Below are positions 20,736 through 32,035 of a stretch of DNA of 64,000 bases, one piece after another. The notes beneath the pieces are model-generated. The model saw nothing but the letters and a program-made list of their open reading frames with translations. It was not told where the DNA came from and made no database searches. Location: positions 8,080,832-8,144,831 of the forward strand of contig JABAKD010000001.1 in the NCBI GenBank assembly GCA_012845835.1, read 5' to 3'. Within the stretch, counting starts at the first letter, position 1; each line of letters begins with the position of its first letter. This DNA is from Undaria pinnatifida (taxonomy: Eukaryota; Sar; Phaeophyceae; Laminariales; Alariaceae). The position numbers and the translations under genes were made by a program.

Positions 20736-22232
20736 GAGGGCGTCCGACCTTGTATATGCAGTCGGCGTGTCACCAGGAGAAGGCGTGAGCCGTCAGAGAG
20801 GAGTTCCCATATAGGCTCTGCGTGGTCGCGGTCGGACGGTAGTGGCACCGTGCGGACCGGCGAGTCGGCAAGAGCAGGGGTCGCGGCGGTCGACGAGGTC
20901 GGCCGCGGCCGTGGGACTCGCGACGGGGTTGTACCTCGTCTGGAAGATGGCCAAGGGTCCCCGCCGGGCCCGAATCTATAGTCTACAGTGGGGGTGCATT
21001 ACCCGTTGTTGTCGCTGTTCGTCGGCGCGTCGTCGACGACGGAGGGGCTGGAGTGCCAAGCATGGCGGAGACGGACACAGTCGAACCGGTGGTCGCGGCG
21101 GGATCCGTCTCCTGTAAAGAACGCCGGGATAGATAAGTCGGCTGTGCGATGGGCGTCGCTGCAGCTAGGGCTTCTGCAGAGCCCGTGCCGCCCTCGATGG
21201 GTATGGCAAAAACCGAAGCGAAAACGGTGTCAGCGGCAGGTGAAATCGACCCGCGGCCGGTACAGCCTTCGGTAGTGGCGACGGAGGCAGAAACACGAGC
21301 GACGAATCTCCCCAGGGAAGAAGAAAGGCCGTCAATCCTTATACGTCGCTCGTATGTGCGAAAATCGTGAAATGCGGTAAAGGTGACAGGGAGCCCACCA
21401 AAGGCAGCATGTTCAGTGCGGGGCACGAGCCCACCCAAGACAGTGCTTTCGGCGAGGGGTTCGAGTCCACCCAAAGCAGTGCTTCTGGTGTGGGGCACGA
21501 GCCCACCCAAGACAGTGCTTTCGGCGAGGGGCGCGAGTCCACCCAAAACGACCCCTGAGATCGGCGAAGAGGGAGCGCGCAGGCCGCGGGTCCGTAGGAG
21601 GTAGATACCACTTTCTCCAACGGGGTTGGGGCTTGTCAACCCCACGGGGTTGAAGTTTGTCAAGCCACTGCGGTTGTACTCCGTAGCAGGCTCTGGGAAA
21701 CGGGCCAGAAAAATCGGCGGTGTCGTTGGCGCTGCCTTTGCGGTACTCGAGTGTGCAATCGAACGCGGTGACGAACTCAAGCTACCGCTGGACTCGTGCA
21801 TTGAGGGTCCCCACTTTGCCAGTGTTCTCCTGTGTCTTGTGGCCGGAGAATATGCGGAACTTTGTTCTCCACAGTACCCTCGGAGGCGTTTGGGAGCCCA
21901 AACAATGCTGCCGGTCCCCAAATCTAGAGGAGTCCAGTGCCTCTTCGAGTCGAGCGTTGCTCGACTGACATACGCGATTTTCATAGTGAACGATCTTCCA
22001 GCGTCACAGTACCCTCGACGAAACAGGGGCCGTGTTCTGACAGCGCAAAGTCAGGGGCGGCGCCAGAAGCCATCTCCAAAACTCCACGTCTTTTAATTGG
22101 CCAACGTGCCCGAGAAATAGGTCGGAGTGGGATTTGTGGAGCCGCATCTTCCGCTCATGGTCTACTTCGTAGAACCGGAGTTTCCCCGAATCTCCCATAT
22201 TTCTGCATATGCGACTCATCAGGGTGGGCTAG
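20736..22232 (+). pseudogene. Interior of a larger LTR element with a decayed gag-like frame
   Basis: 20741-20870 repeats the interior of the 17.4 kb element (GTATATGCAGTCGGCGTGTC, GCGTGGTCGCGGTCGGACGG). 22135-22232 repeats its 3' cassette before the LTR at 22233. Between them one plus frame (codons starting at positions of remainder 2 on division by 3) stays readable from about 21050 to the TGA-free end at 22096. It is broken by TAA near 21133, TGA at 21368-21370 and TAG near 21602. It includes MAKTEAKTVSAAGEIDPRP and a 12-residue tandem repeat. A 333-codon frame on the minus strand (20983-21984) overlaps it. Because the element reads plus, I take the minus frame as a shadow. No zinc knuckle or protease motif is visible. 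Confidence 0.4.
21391..21562 (+). repeat. 36-bp coding minisatellite, about 4.5 units
   Basis: GAGCCCACC or GAGTCCACC starts at 21391, 21427, 21463, 21499 and 21535. In the plus frame of the degraded gag-like reading it gives SPPKTVLSARGS-like dodecamers. All frames are open because the unit is a multiple of three and lacks stops. Confidence 0.85.
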
Positions 22233-22508
22233 TGTTAACATACGGCCACGAAATGCCCGTATATATCCGAATTTGAGATAATTTGGATAGGTTTCGTATG
22301 ACAAGGTTGGTGTTTTATATTCGGGAAAGTTAGGAAATAGATCGGAGGCACGAGCCTCCGATCTCAGAAGCTATCCGGGGCTCTGGTGGAATCGAATAAA
22401 GCAACGTCTCTACGAAGGAAACGAAAGTGAGTACTCTCCGAGGACCTGCTCAATTCGCAGACCTGCATGCAGGGGGCACTCTGTCCCCCCCCTATATATA
22501 ACGTTACA
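22233..22508 (+). repeat. 3' LTR (17.4 kb family) of the larger element
   Basis: Starts TGTTAACATACGGCC directly after ATCAGGGTGGGCTAG and ends ACGTTACA. It is slightly longer than its relatives because of small insertions near GCATGCAGG and TATATATA. Its 5' LTR partner in plus orientation was not found upstream. Confidence 0.8.
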
Positions 22509-22537
22509 CCCATGGTCTGTCGTCGACGCCATTTGTT

Positions 22538-22990
22538 AAGATAATATATTATTAGTGGGGTATTTAGTCCGTTTGTCCACTTACTTGCGAAAGGTTAATT
22601 AATAGCTTACCCAAACCAAGCCTTATAACAACAAGAAGGGACAGCTCTCGGCTCTCGAGATCTCGGCGACATTTGTCAAGACAAGGTATTATCAGTGAGG
22701 TATTAGTCCGTTTGACCACTTGCAAAAGGTTGACCAATAGCTTACTCAAACTAAGTTATAACAACAGGAAGGGACAGCTCTCGGCTCTCGAGATCTCGCC
22801 GTATGCTGCTCGGCAATCGTGTAAACAAACGACTTTTTTTTTTGTCTGCAGTACTTAGTTTACTGTAGTAGTGAAATGATTGGCGAAAAGATGCCGTTGG
22901 GTAGAAAGCAGAAAGCAGAAAAAAAGTGACGGTTGCACGCTGAGACTTGGTTGCAGCAAAAACCGCACTAACGCAGGAACTCCAAAACAC
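22538..22990 (-). repeat. LTR-type repeat with an internal ~135-bp duplication, minus strand
   Basis: On the minus strand it runs from the 22965-22775 block (matching 16765-16955) through CGAGATCTCGAGAGCCGAGA and GGGACTGTCCCTTCC-like text. A segment with CAAGTGGTCAAACGGACTAA appears twice. It ends TATCTTAACA at 22538. Just outside, after two bases, is TGGCGTCGACGACAG, the same primer-site core as at 14.3-15.9 kb. It is therefore a probable 5' LTR. Confidence 0.6.
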
Positions 22991-24279
22991 TTTACTGTAC
23001 ATTAGTGAAAAATAGATGTACCACGCAGCTTGCCAATTTGAGTTTCAACCATTCAATCGGTTGTACTGACAGCTGGCGTTTTTCAATTTTTTTAAAATAC
23101 ATGCTTCTGTGAGTGTACGTCGATACTATAATTCTAGTAGTATGCGCTGTGCGTCGTAGAATGTCCAAGAGTAAGGCAAAAAATAAGGATTCGGATTACA
23201 TCTCGCCCCCATGGGTCATCTCTGCACAGCTCTGCACTTCCTCGGAGCATCGCGATCGGATGGATAATCGATAATCGCATCATCATCGTCGGTAGGGTAG
23301 CGGCGGAATAGGTGCCGCTTCATGGTATACATTTCATGATACCCTGTGATATGTGTCTGTTTCAATCTCGGCGATAAATATGTACGCTGAGAAAATTATG
23401 AGAAAAAGAGGAAAATTACGTGGAAAAAAAAAAGAAGCGAATTTCAGATTTTCGGTCGTTTATTTCAGTCGAATTTATTTTGTTCCTTCCCACGCTGGTA
23501 CTATCAAGTAGGTAGGTTTTTAGTGTGGAAGGCGCGGTAACTTTTTGGTGTGCTGCGTGCGAAGTCTACCTCTCTTATTAATTACTAGGTTTTAGAACAG
23601 AACTTGGTAACTTTGTTTTTTCGTCCTCTCCGTCGTGCTCGTCATTGCTGCTCATCAAGGAAACATTGAAAGGTACGAACCCAGCCACCAAAAAATATTT
23701 AACAAGAAAATCAAAATCAACATCACCTATCATCCACATCACCATCGAGCAGCGTACCGTAAATACACAGCAAGCGGTTGGGGTTCATCCCACCACGCCA
23801 CACCCTGCACTGAGAGAGAGCGGAGAGAGATCAGAGCACCATAAAGAGTGCCCCGTTCCGTTGTCCTCGTACGTGGACGCACGAGGGGGAGCGAGCTGTG
23901 GCGGTGGTGGTGGTGGTGGTGGTAGTATAGCTGGGAAAAAGTTCAAGGGTTTCTTGAACGTTTGGCGGCAAATTTACGTCACCCTCACCAGCTATTTGCA
24001 AGCTCGAGTAGGCAGCCAGGGGCAGGGGGGCGCTGACGCGTGTCGCCCAGTCTCTCCAGAACGGAGAGCCAACCCGGCGGACGGCTTGTCTTCCCTCACT
24101 TCAAGGCTCGTTGGCACGTGCGCGCGCCGAGAGGGGCAGAGAGCACGGCGAACACCAAGTACAGCGCTCTGCTACTTCTAGTTTTTCGATATAGGACGTA
24201 CGTAAAAGCTTCCGATACAGCAGCAGTATAATAATACGCACTGCTGTGCGCGTAGCTGGGCTGCTTGTATCATAAGACC
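22991..24279. other. Upstream region of the 24.3 kb gene; no other gene recognised
   Basis: A variant of the nested-palindrome core lies at 23020-23075. An open plus frame covers 23645-24181 (Gly run GGGGGGGG near 23905) and could be 5' leader sequence or an earlier exon of the 24280 gene. No splice sites tie it in convincingly. No TATA element could be assigned. Confidence 0.35.
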
Positions 24280-24672
24280 ATGGGAGGGAGCAACGCTTCT
24301 ACTGAAGAACCGCAGCAGCTCCTCCCACCTGCGGGGTCACTAGACGCCGCCGGCATAGAGGAAATGAAGGCCTCGCGCGAGGATGGGTCAGTCTCCATCG
24401 ACTCCCCTCCTAACCTACGTAGACCAGCTGTGAAGAGCTGGCGAGGGGACGGGAGGCAATGCTCAGAAGCGAGTCCGCAGCAGCGCCATGGCTTTGGTGA
24501 GGAGACTACCAGCAAGTTCAACGCACGAGGTGGTGGTGGTGGTCCGCATGGAATGGAGGATGGTGGATCCACTGTGGTGTCATCTTCGGTTGATATGCTG
24601 GGGATGCTGTCTGTGAACGTTTTCGGGGATCAGCCGCATAGGAATGATGGCAATGGCAGCAGCTCACTCCAG
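24280..24672 (+). CDS. First coding exon of an unrecognised gene
   Basis: The start ATG lies in GACCATGGGA, close to the eukaryotic optimum. The frame is open for 131 codons and ends in CTCCAG|GTAAGA, a near-perfect splice donor. The peptide begins MGGSNASTEEPQQLLPPAG and is hydrophilic, with Ser, Gly and Glu in excess and a Gly run (residues about 89-93). The last residues before the donor are NGSSSLQ. The exon ends between codons (phase 0). Base composition is richer in GC than the surroundings, and the codons look coding. The second residue is Gly, but position 6 is Ala, so N-myristoylation is only a possibility. No domain is recognised. It may be the soluble amino end of a longer protein, perhaps a membrane protein if the candidate exon at 25087 belongs to it. 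Confidence 0.6.
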
Positions 24673-25086
24673 GTAAGAGAGATTGGTATATACAAGTATG
24701 CTGTGTGGTACATGACTACATGACTCGTACCATTTTTAGTATGTAGTGAAAAATAAGAGACTTCAGATTCTAGTTAATACCAGGTACAGCAGTGCCTGTT
24801 GCGAATTTGGTACGACGCACGGGTGGTTGTGTATACCTGGCATGAAGTCAAGCACAAAGCTAAATCTACACACACATTTGCTGTTGCTGGTACGAAATCC
24901 AATCTAGGAGTGTATCTATTGCGTTTGCTTATCATCTCTGTATCAAATCACAGAGTTGTGTCTCCCTCTGCTGCTGTGTGCCGAGTCTCTGTATGTCGGT
25001 CGTGCAGCTTCGATACACCTGGTATTTTTTAATCCGAGTCGCTTGTGACCTGTAATCTACGCTGTTGTGGTGTCGTATCGTACGAG
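24673..25086 (+). other. Proposed 414-bp intron
   Basis: GTAAGA at the left and TACGAG at the right border fit GT-AG splicing. The right-hand pyrimidine tract is weak. TACCAGGTA occurs inside at 24778-24786. Confidence 0.3.
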
Positions 25087-25211
25087 CTTCACGCGAACGA
25101 GCAGGGCGATGCCCACCAGTTCGAACCGACCCCCTGGATGGTGTCTACAGCGATATTGGCACAATGTAGCATGGTGGTGCCGATGAGTTCGTACATTTGT
25201 AGGAAAGAAAG
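25087..25211 (+). CDS. Candidate second exon of the 24.3 kb gene
   Basis: The frame starting CTT CAC GCG after ...TACGAG is in phase 0, matching the end of exon 1. It reads LHANEQGDAHQFEPTPW and then a hydrophobic, possibly membrane-spanning stretch (MVSTAILAQCSMVVPMSSYI). Two donors are possible: ATTT|GTAGGA at 25199 or AAAG|GTACAG at 25212. The latter gives phase 2. The protein-like sequence and phase agreement favour an exon. The weak acceptor, and the absence of a recognised third exon, leave it uncertain. Confidence 0.35.
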
Positions 25212-27499
25212 GTACAGCAGTACAGCAGTAGTGGTCCCTCTATAGTGCCGGTGTATTCCAGCCGTAGTCAACACTATAGACTTAACCGCAACCGCCACTA
25301 CTCCGCAAACTGCCACTCACTGCTGGTTATTCCCATCTGTCACGTGATTTCACAAGCACTGTAGCGGGCAACCGGCACTATGGAGGAACCTTTTCTGGGA
25401 CACAGATGCTGGTCCATAGTCTTAGACAATCAATTAATTGCACACTATACAAACCAGTACAGCACGGGGAAATAAGAACATCGGTAGCCACTATTGCTGA
25501 AGTTAGCGTAGAAAGCACCTATTCTCTATTAAGAAATGCATCCTGGACCAGCTTTCTTGCTTATTAATGCAAATAATACAGGTAAGGTGTGGTCAGGTGT
25601 GGTGCACTATTTATTAATAAAAGCAGTACAGGACACCTGATAAAAGACAGGAACGCTGGCTCAGGCTGAATGTCTTGTTTTAAAAAGGGTGCGTTCTACG
25701 CTAACCCCAGTATTTAACGACTCGCGAATTTTCTTATTTTCCTGACGATGTCAACCTGGCTTTCTTATTGCCCTATCTAGTATTTCTTACAAGCTGTCCT
25801 ACAACAACGTTATAACCAGATGCCGGTACGGCGGGACTTTGCATTCTGTACAAGTATCCATATCCATGGTGTTGATATGTTGAACCATCCATCACAGATG
25901 GCATGTGCGATGACGAGATGACGCGAAGCTGAAACACGATGCATAGAAACAGATAGTAGTGTTATGGAGTGCCTTCCGTCCCCGTCTACGAGTACGAATG
26001 GCAGTACCCAGGTACCTGGTAGTCCTTTTCCTGTATCCAACCGTCCATTGACCGAAACACACCCAGTCTTCGCTTAAAACCGTTTTCGCACCGCTCTCCC
26101 GACGGGACAAAGCACTTGATAAAGTTTATAAGTTGGAAATGGGTTACATACGAACATGTCTACCATATGGTGCTTACACCGTACAGATACCCTTTTCACC
26201 TTGACAGACGTTGTCATGACAAACGCCTCGGCACGCAACGGGCAGTACGCAGCGCAACAAACAACAAACCAATGTGGTGGGCATCGAGTATAGGAGGAAG
26301 GGCCTACTCGTATCGTAGTAGCTCATGCTCATCAACATTTTTTAGCCTTCCCACAATGGCGTGGACGGCAAGCCGTGAGTTTGTGTACTTGAACAAATTT
26401 GAAAAACGCCAGCTGTGAGTACGACCGATTGAGTAGTTGAAACTCCACTTTGCAAGCTGCGTGGCACATCTATGTTTCAGTTATGATATCGTACGAATGG
26501 TGTTTGTGAATTAAACCTACGATATGGTTGTTAATACACGTTAGTTTCACAAATTGAGATTTTGAGGAATGAGGCCGTGGGGTCTTTTCTCACCTTCATC
26601 CGAAACTGGGCCCCCTTTTTCGGGTCGGGGCCGATCCGAAAACGATACCCGAAAATGGAAGCCTCCAAAAACACCAGTTTCGGGTCTACAAAATTTCGAA
26701 CCCGTTTTCGCGATCCTAAAACGCTCGTTTTTGTGACCGGAAGCGGTGTTATTAAAGATGGCCTCATCATCCCAACAACTACAAAAAATGGAGATATCAA
26801 AAAATGGTGCTCGTATCACGTGTCAAGGAGTTGCCAAACTCACACACTTGAAAAACACCCAGATGGAACAATAAGAGCAGTGCGATAATTACATGCTATG
26901 CCCAATACCGAAATGCAGTCGGAGGTAAAAGTGGCAGACCTATCGTCGGGGTTCCTGACGTACCAGGTAGTCCGAGGTATCTTGCGTAGCAGGATTAGTA
27001 GTGATTGTTGAGGGATGTGGTGGAAATCGGGTCTAGGTAAGGCGTACTCATAGTACAGTTAGCGTGTTGTGCAACATTTTAGTCTACATTCCTCACACAA
27101 AAAATAGGGTCTTCCACACATGTATTGAGGCCTTTTCTACTGGGGGGTAGGAGACAAGATGCCTCTGTACCCGTTGATTTATTTCTTCTGGTACGTTCCG
27201 TAAATACTCATGTGTAACGATTGTGTCGTATACCTATTTATTTGTTACCGCTCGATCGACGAAATGGCGGAGGCTCGCCGACCCTCGGCGAAGGGGGTGC
27301 ATGGGGGACCCCGGGGCTGCACTCCGGCACGGCCCCCATATCCGGCATTCGTAGACACTCGAGTTAACTGCCACTCAGTCCATCGGGCAAAAACGCCATT
27401 TTCGTCACTAACTCCGTATTGGCCTGTCTCTCGTCGCCCGTCCATCGGGTTACCCCTAACATGCACAGCACCACGGTGTAAATATACTTGTTCATCATA
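25212..27499. other. No gene recognised; possible intronic sequence of the 24.3 kb gene
   Basis: If the gene continues, further exons should lie here or beyond, but none could be identified. TACCAGGTA or its complement occurs at 26013 and 26961. A variant of the nested-palindrome core (GCCAGCTGTGAGTACGACCG) occurs at 26410-26457. The 26562-26888 frame and its antisense partner overlap, and neither has a motif. Confidence 0.35.
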
Positions 27500-27790
27500 T
27501 ATTTGGTCAATTCCTATCATCCATGTCGGCTCAGACCCACAACCCGACCCCAGCCCTAGGCCTAACCCTAATCCCATCTCTGGGGGGGGGCTCGGGATGT
27601 ACAACACCACCTGATAAATAAACTTGTGCAGCACCTTTTCGTCAATGTATATCTTGTACATTGGTCCAGACCCCACCCGACCCCAACCCTACAAAACCCT
27701 AATCCTTACCCTAACCCCCACCCCAACTATTGCGGGGCTTGAGGTCGGCAGGGGAGGTCGCGCGGCCCCGCCGCGTGTTTCGGTGGCGTT
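27500..27790 (+). repeat. Dispersed repeat with telomere-like CCCTAA tracts, two tandem copies
   Basis: GGCTCAGACCCACAACCCGA with CTAACCCTAATCCC (27530-27575) and GGTCCAGACCCCACCCGACC with CCCTAATCCTTACCCTAACC (27663-27717) are followed by GGGGCTTGAGGTCGGCAGGG. Relatives lie at 28830-29085 and, inverted, at 35980-36115. Confidence 0.7.
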
Positions 27791-28004
27791 TTTCCACAAA
27801 AACCCGGGTATGTACGGCACCACCTTGAACATATTGCTTTTAGCGTTCAGAGTGGCTGCTCTGCACGTGGGTCCCAGTGACAATTCTAGGGAGAAAGTAT
27901 ACTTCTGACTCGTAGTGGTTTTGGTCTTATTCTAACTCACCCCGCACAAAATCAACGGAGTCGCCGAGGTGATCGTCCTTCTTGGACGCATGCATATCAT
28001 AGCG

Positions 28005-28395
28005 CAAGATACGCGGGTTGTCCGCTAGGCGGGGGGCGGGGTGGGGCTGCGGCGCCCCGCTGCCCCTCGCCCCGCTCCCCGCCGCCGCCGTTGCCTGTTG
28101 AAAGCTACGACTGCATAGTACAGAGCAAGTAGTACTGCTGGGCTCAGGTACAGCCCCACAGGAAATGATCGGCAAACAATGCAGACTGCGCCTCCTGCCG
28201 CTCGTGAAACCGCACAAAGACAGACTCATCATGCAGAGGGTGTGTGTGCCCTTGGCGTATGCGGGTTTGTCCGCTGGACGGGAAGTGGGGCGGGGCGCTG
28301 CGCCCCGCCCCGCTACCCGCCGCCGCTGTTGCCTGTTGAAAGCTACGAGTACAGAGTGCGGAGCAAGCAGTATTGTTCCTCTGTACTCGGGCAGG
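28005..28395 (+). repeat. ~145-bp direct duplication with a GC-rich hairpin
   Basis: Unit 1 (about 28010-28150) and unit 2 (about 28257-28395) share GCGGGTTGTCCGCT, a G/C-rich core, then GCCGTTGCCTGTTGAAAGCT and a GTACAGAG segment. In unit 2 the core is a perfect hairpin, GGGGCGGGGCG-CTG-CGCCCCGCCCC (arms of 11). In unit 1 the hairpin is interrupted. Confidence 0.75.
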
Positions 28396-28829
28396 TAGTT
28401 CTAGTTCTTCTGACGGCGGCGGAGGTGTGATCTAAAATGTTTTTCTTCATGTTCCAGTACGAAAATTATAATGTTATCAAATAAACCAAGGTCCACTGCC
28501 CCCGCGCGCAACAACGAAACGATTGGCGGAACCAAGACCTGAATTTAACCAGCCAGACGCAGAATGGAAGCGATGTGTTCTTGGTGGCGGAGTAAGTTAC
28601 AGAACCAAATTCTGTTAGTCAGGTGAAATATAGAGTAGATGACAAATGACCTGCAGACGCAAATCGTGTGTTAACTTGGTTTAAGAAAGGGTAGGGGATG
28701 AGTACAAGTACGGAATTCGACCATGAAAATAGCGTTGAAAAGCAGGGGATATGGGGATTGTGAAATCACTCCGCGACGGAACCCATGACTGGGAGAAGTC
28801 TTGCAACACATTGTCGTCAATTTCTATCT
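28396..28829. other. No gene recognised
   Basis: Neither repeat partner nor protein-like frame was noticed between the duplication and the next telomere-like repeat copy. Confidence 0.3.
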
Positions 28830-29085
28830 TGTCGGCCCGGACCCAACGCGACCCCAACCTACAACGCTTTAGCACCGCGCTCCTGACATGGAGATAAAAA
28901 CACTTGGAATTAGAATAGGAGTATTGTAGGGGTTGGAAAGGGTTAACCCTAACCCTTGGGGGGGGCTTGAGGTAGGCGGGAGCGATGGCACGGCTCGGCC
29001 CCGTGCTTTGGTGACGTTTTTTCCGTAGGTCGGACAGGGACGGTCGTGCGGCTCCGCCACTTGTTACGGCGGCGTTTTCGGAAAA
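28830..29085 (+). repeat. Telomere-like dispersed repeat with an inserted TTAA-type MITE relative
   Basis: GGCCCGGACCCAACGCGACC begins the copy. After CCAACCTACAACG it is interrupted at about 28868-28944 by text of the second TTAA-MITE subfamily (TTTAGCACCGCGCTCCTGAC ... GGGTTAA). It then resumes with CCCTAACCCTTGGGGGGGGC and TTGAGGTAGGCGGGAG. The interruption is what an insertion looks like. Confidence 0.6.
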
Positions 29086-31439
29086 AAACAAAACAAATCC
29101 GAGCGACCGAAAGTCCAGCCTCGACCGACCAGACAGCAGTGGTGTTTTTTTACGTACTATAGCTATACCAGGGTACATATATTGGTTTATCATGGTAATT
29201 AACGCTCTTCGTAGGTGATACATGTTTTTGGTTCCAGAGTTAGGTCGTTTAGGTTCGAGAGTGGGCCCCTGGCGGGATCAAAGATAAGCCGGGATCTCCA
29301 ACGTCTCAAGTAAACCCGCGGCGTTTCATGGACGAGGAGAGCTTTACAACGAACACCCAATGTTCATTGTCAGTAAGGTCGGCCTCAATTGCATGGGTAA
29401 GTTTTGCGAGACGGTGTTACATATGGGGCATTTCCGCCCGTCGGTGCTGCTCACTCCTGAGTATTGCGCCAGGAGACCGCGGTTTGACCCCGTCACTGAC
29501 CGCTCCTACACTAAAACTATCATTTTACGCCTAGAAGATACTTTGGCGCGCCCGAAGAGACCCGTTTTCTGTGACATGCCGTCTGTGCTTCTGAAGCGGG
29601 ATGTATTTTGCAAATATGATCTTATCCTGATATTTCTCCAGCCGATGTTAAGCCCTTTGAGACTCGAGAGGAAAAACATGTCGAGAAAATCTGATATTTG
29701 CAGCTATAACTTTTGACCACACGAAGCAGCCCGCGTAGCTCGGGTAGGGCGTGTGTTGGAAGGTAAGGCGCTGTGCGACACGGGTGATTTATCTCGCATA
29801 TATTGCCGCACGTTCTACCTACCGTAGGCGCTTGATAAAGTTGGTTGGTTGGACGCGTGCTACGACAGAGGTAGCACTCTTTGGCCAGAAAAACAAAATA
29901 ATCAACTGCGGTCTCCTTAACCCAATACCAGGTATACACCTAGACCATGGGATTGTTCGTTGGGTTGTATTTTTCATCTCATTTTCGTTTCCGCTCTAAA
30001 TCAGGTTTTGGGTGGGGTGGTGTATAGGGTGGTGTATAGAGCTACTTAGGCGAGGAGTCTCGGAAAAAGAAATGGCGCACCTCTATGATACCGTAGCATG
30101 GGTCTCAGGCTGCATGCAATCTTCTTTTTATTGGGGTCGCTATTCACGAGTCCCAAAAGCCCCAAAAAGGCGAAAGGGTTAGTCTCAACATCCATTGGAG
30201 TGGCTAGTTTTTGCGTACGTATGTGATACCAAAAATCTAGTTTATACCTCCGCGTCGCTGCAGCTCACTGTAGGGAAATATTGTCAGGGATGTAAGTTAA
30301 GTATCAGTAATAGAGTCAGCCGTACGTACCTGAAAAAAAAACGTGACTAAATGCGACCATTTTAACGCACCGCACAACATGTTTTATGCTGTCCTGTGAC
30401 ACGGACTTGATTATGCGAGTTAATGTGAGAACAACAACAACAATGACAAAAAAGGAGTGCAACCCCGGGGATAGATTCGATTCATCCCCTCCCGGGAATA
30501 CAGCTGTAATTCACGTACTTAACGCCAAACGCTGATTATCGGTAAATAACCGTGCGTATTTTTATTTTTTATTTTTTTTGCCATCATTACGTACGTTCCC
30601 TGAATATTTGTATGGAAAAGGCATGGCATCAGGCACCGTAGAAAGAAAAAGGTTGGCCGTAACGTACATCCCCTGAATGTCATTGTTGAAGAGGCGTGGC
30701 ATCAGCCGCCGTGAAAAGAAAAAGAGTCATATTTTTTCTCCGACCGGACTCGAAGTTTACTGCGTCTGCTGAGTCGGACCCGGCCGTGTCTCTTGTAGCC
30801 GATTGCGGAAGAGGCGTGGCATCAGCCGCTGTAAAAAGAAAAAGGTCATCTTTTTTTCCGATCGGACTCGAAGTTTACTGCGTCTGCTGACTCGGCTGTG
30901 TCTCTTGTAGCCGATACTGCAAACGCCAGTTACGCTCGCCACACCCCGCCCCACCCCTGACTCCCGATGGGTTCGTAACTCTTGGAAGGCTTCATCGGTG
31001 GTTGGAATGATGTTTCCGGGCGCAATAAATCCGGATTTGTTTTGCTCCCTCGTGTCGGCCGTGGAAGGCAAATCGTTGACACGCTGTGTTAAGGGCTTTT
31101 CAGTTCGTAGCCCTTTTGAAACCTCAAAACAGTAAGGAGTTTTCAGAATTGTCCCCCAAAACAGTCAACAGCACGGTCTTAACCCCTTTTAGACTGAAGT
31201 CACCTTTCTGGGGGGAAACTGTGCGATGTTAGTGTGGGATCATTTTCGCTGTGGTAAAAGGGGTAACAAGCGTCTTAACCCTTTAAGAAGTGCATATCCG
31301 CGTTTTTTTTTTTACAAATTACTCGGAAGTGCGTGGGATTTTTTTGTGTTGCAGTGGTGGCTTGGTGGTGGGTTCGAGTAACACTGCGTGCATAGTGCTC
31401 GTAGGGACTTTCTTCTTGCACAACTTTGACTATAAACAT
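29086..31439. other. No gene recognised; duplicated GC-rich segment near 30.7-30.9 kb
   Basis: GAAGAGGCGTGGCATCAGCC occurs at about 30688 and 30808, each followed by GAAAAAG and GGACTCGAAGTTTACTGCGT, a 120-bp direct duplication. A segment at 30385-30450 (GACTTGATTATGCGAGTTAA) matches 52330 and 60445. TACCAGGTA lies at 29926-29934. The long frames here share no motif. Confidence 0.45.
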
Positions 31440-31610
31440 TAATGGCGGAAAGCGCGAGAGCGTGAGTTAACAAAAATCGATGAACTGCAACGACCATGAA
31501 AAAATGCTGAAAAGTGGGAATGCCGAACCCTATGCACAATAAAAAGGAAGTCAAGTATCGGGGGGACAAGGCAAGGCACCGATGACCATGGCCTTGCCCA
31601 GAAGGTCGCC
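31440..31610 (+). repeat. Dispersed repeat E (GCGGAAAGCGCGAGAGCGTG), copy 1
   Basis: GCGGAAAGCGCGAGAGCGTG, AGTTAACAAAAATCGATGAA, GTGGGAATGCCGAACCCTAT and GATGACCATGGCCTTG match 39140-39300 in order; 47120-47260 is a diverged minus copy. Confidence 0.7.
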
Positions 31611-31864
31611 GAGGGCAAAACCTCTCACCCGTTGAGCTGGAGCGTAAAAACGGTGTTTAAAAATAACAAGAACAAAAAGTGGTGAAAGGGTTCATCCCCG
31701 CAGGAACCGCTCCTCGATTTTCTTTGGAGTACGGTCTCAGTAAGAGACTTAAGTCCATCTAGAATTGCACCCTGAAACTGCCAGGAGTTTAACACTACAC
31801 TCCTGTTATGGACACAAAATGTGCGTAGAATTAGACATACGTATATTGTGCTCATCCGTTTCCT

Positions 31865-32035
31865 TATCTTGGCACGTTTCTCTCTCCTTCTCCCTCCCTA
31901 GGCATAACTCAGATCCGGGATCAGTAAGCACGCTCTTCTTCCCCTCCCCACTACGGTGCGTGGGTGCCTTCATTTTTAACCCGAGCTTAATAAGACTTTA
32001 GCCCATTCTTCTCCCGTCGACTTGCATCGAATTGC
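31865..32035 (-). repeat. Dispersed repeat F (GAGTCGACGAGG...), minus copy
   Basis: Minus strand: TTCGATGCAAGTCGACGGGA, GGCACCCACGCACCGTAGTG, GATCCCGGATCTGAGTTATG. Other copies: 33925, 38655, 45145 (minus), 46545 (minus), 49670 and 56095. Confidence 0.7.

Noticed and set aside
20983-21984. 333-codon minus frame, the longest closed frame in the window
   Set aside because: It is antisense to an LTR element whose plus frame has protein-like content, and it contains a 36-bp tandem repeat free of stops in every frame. Kept only as a finding, not as a gene.
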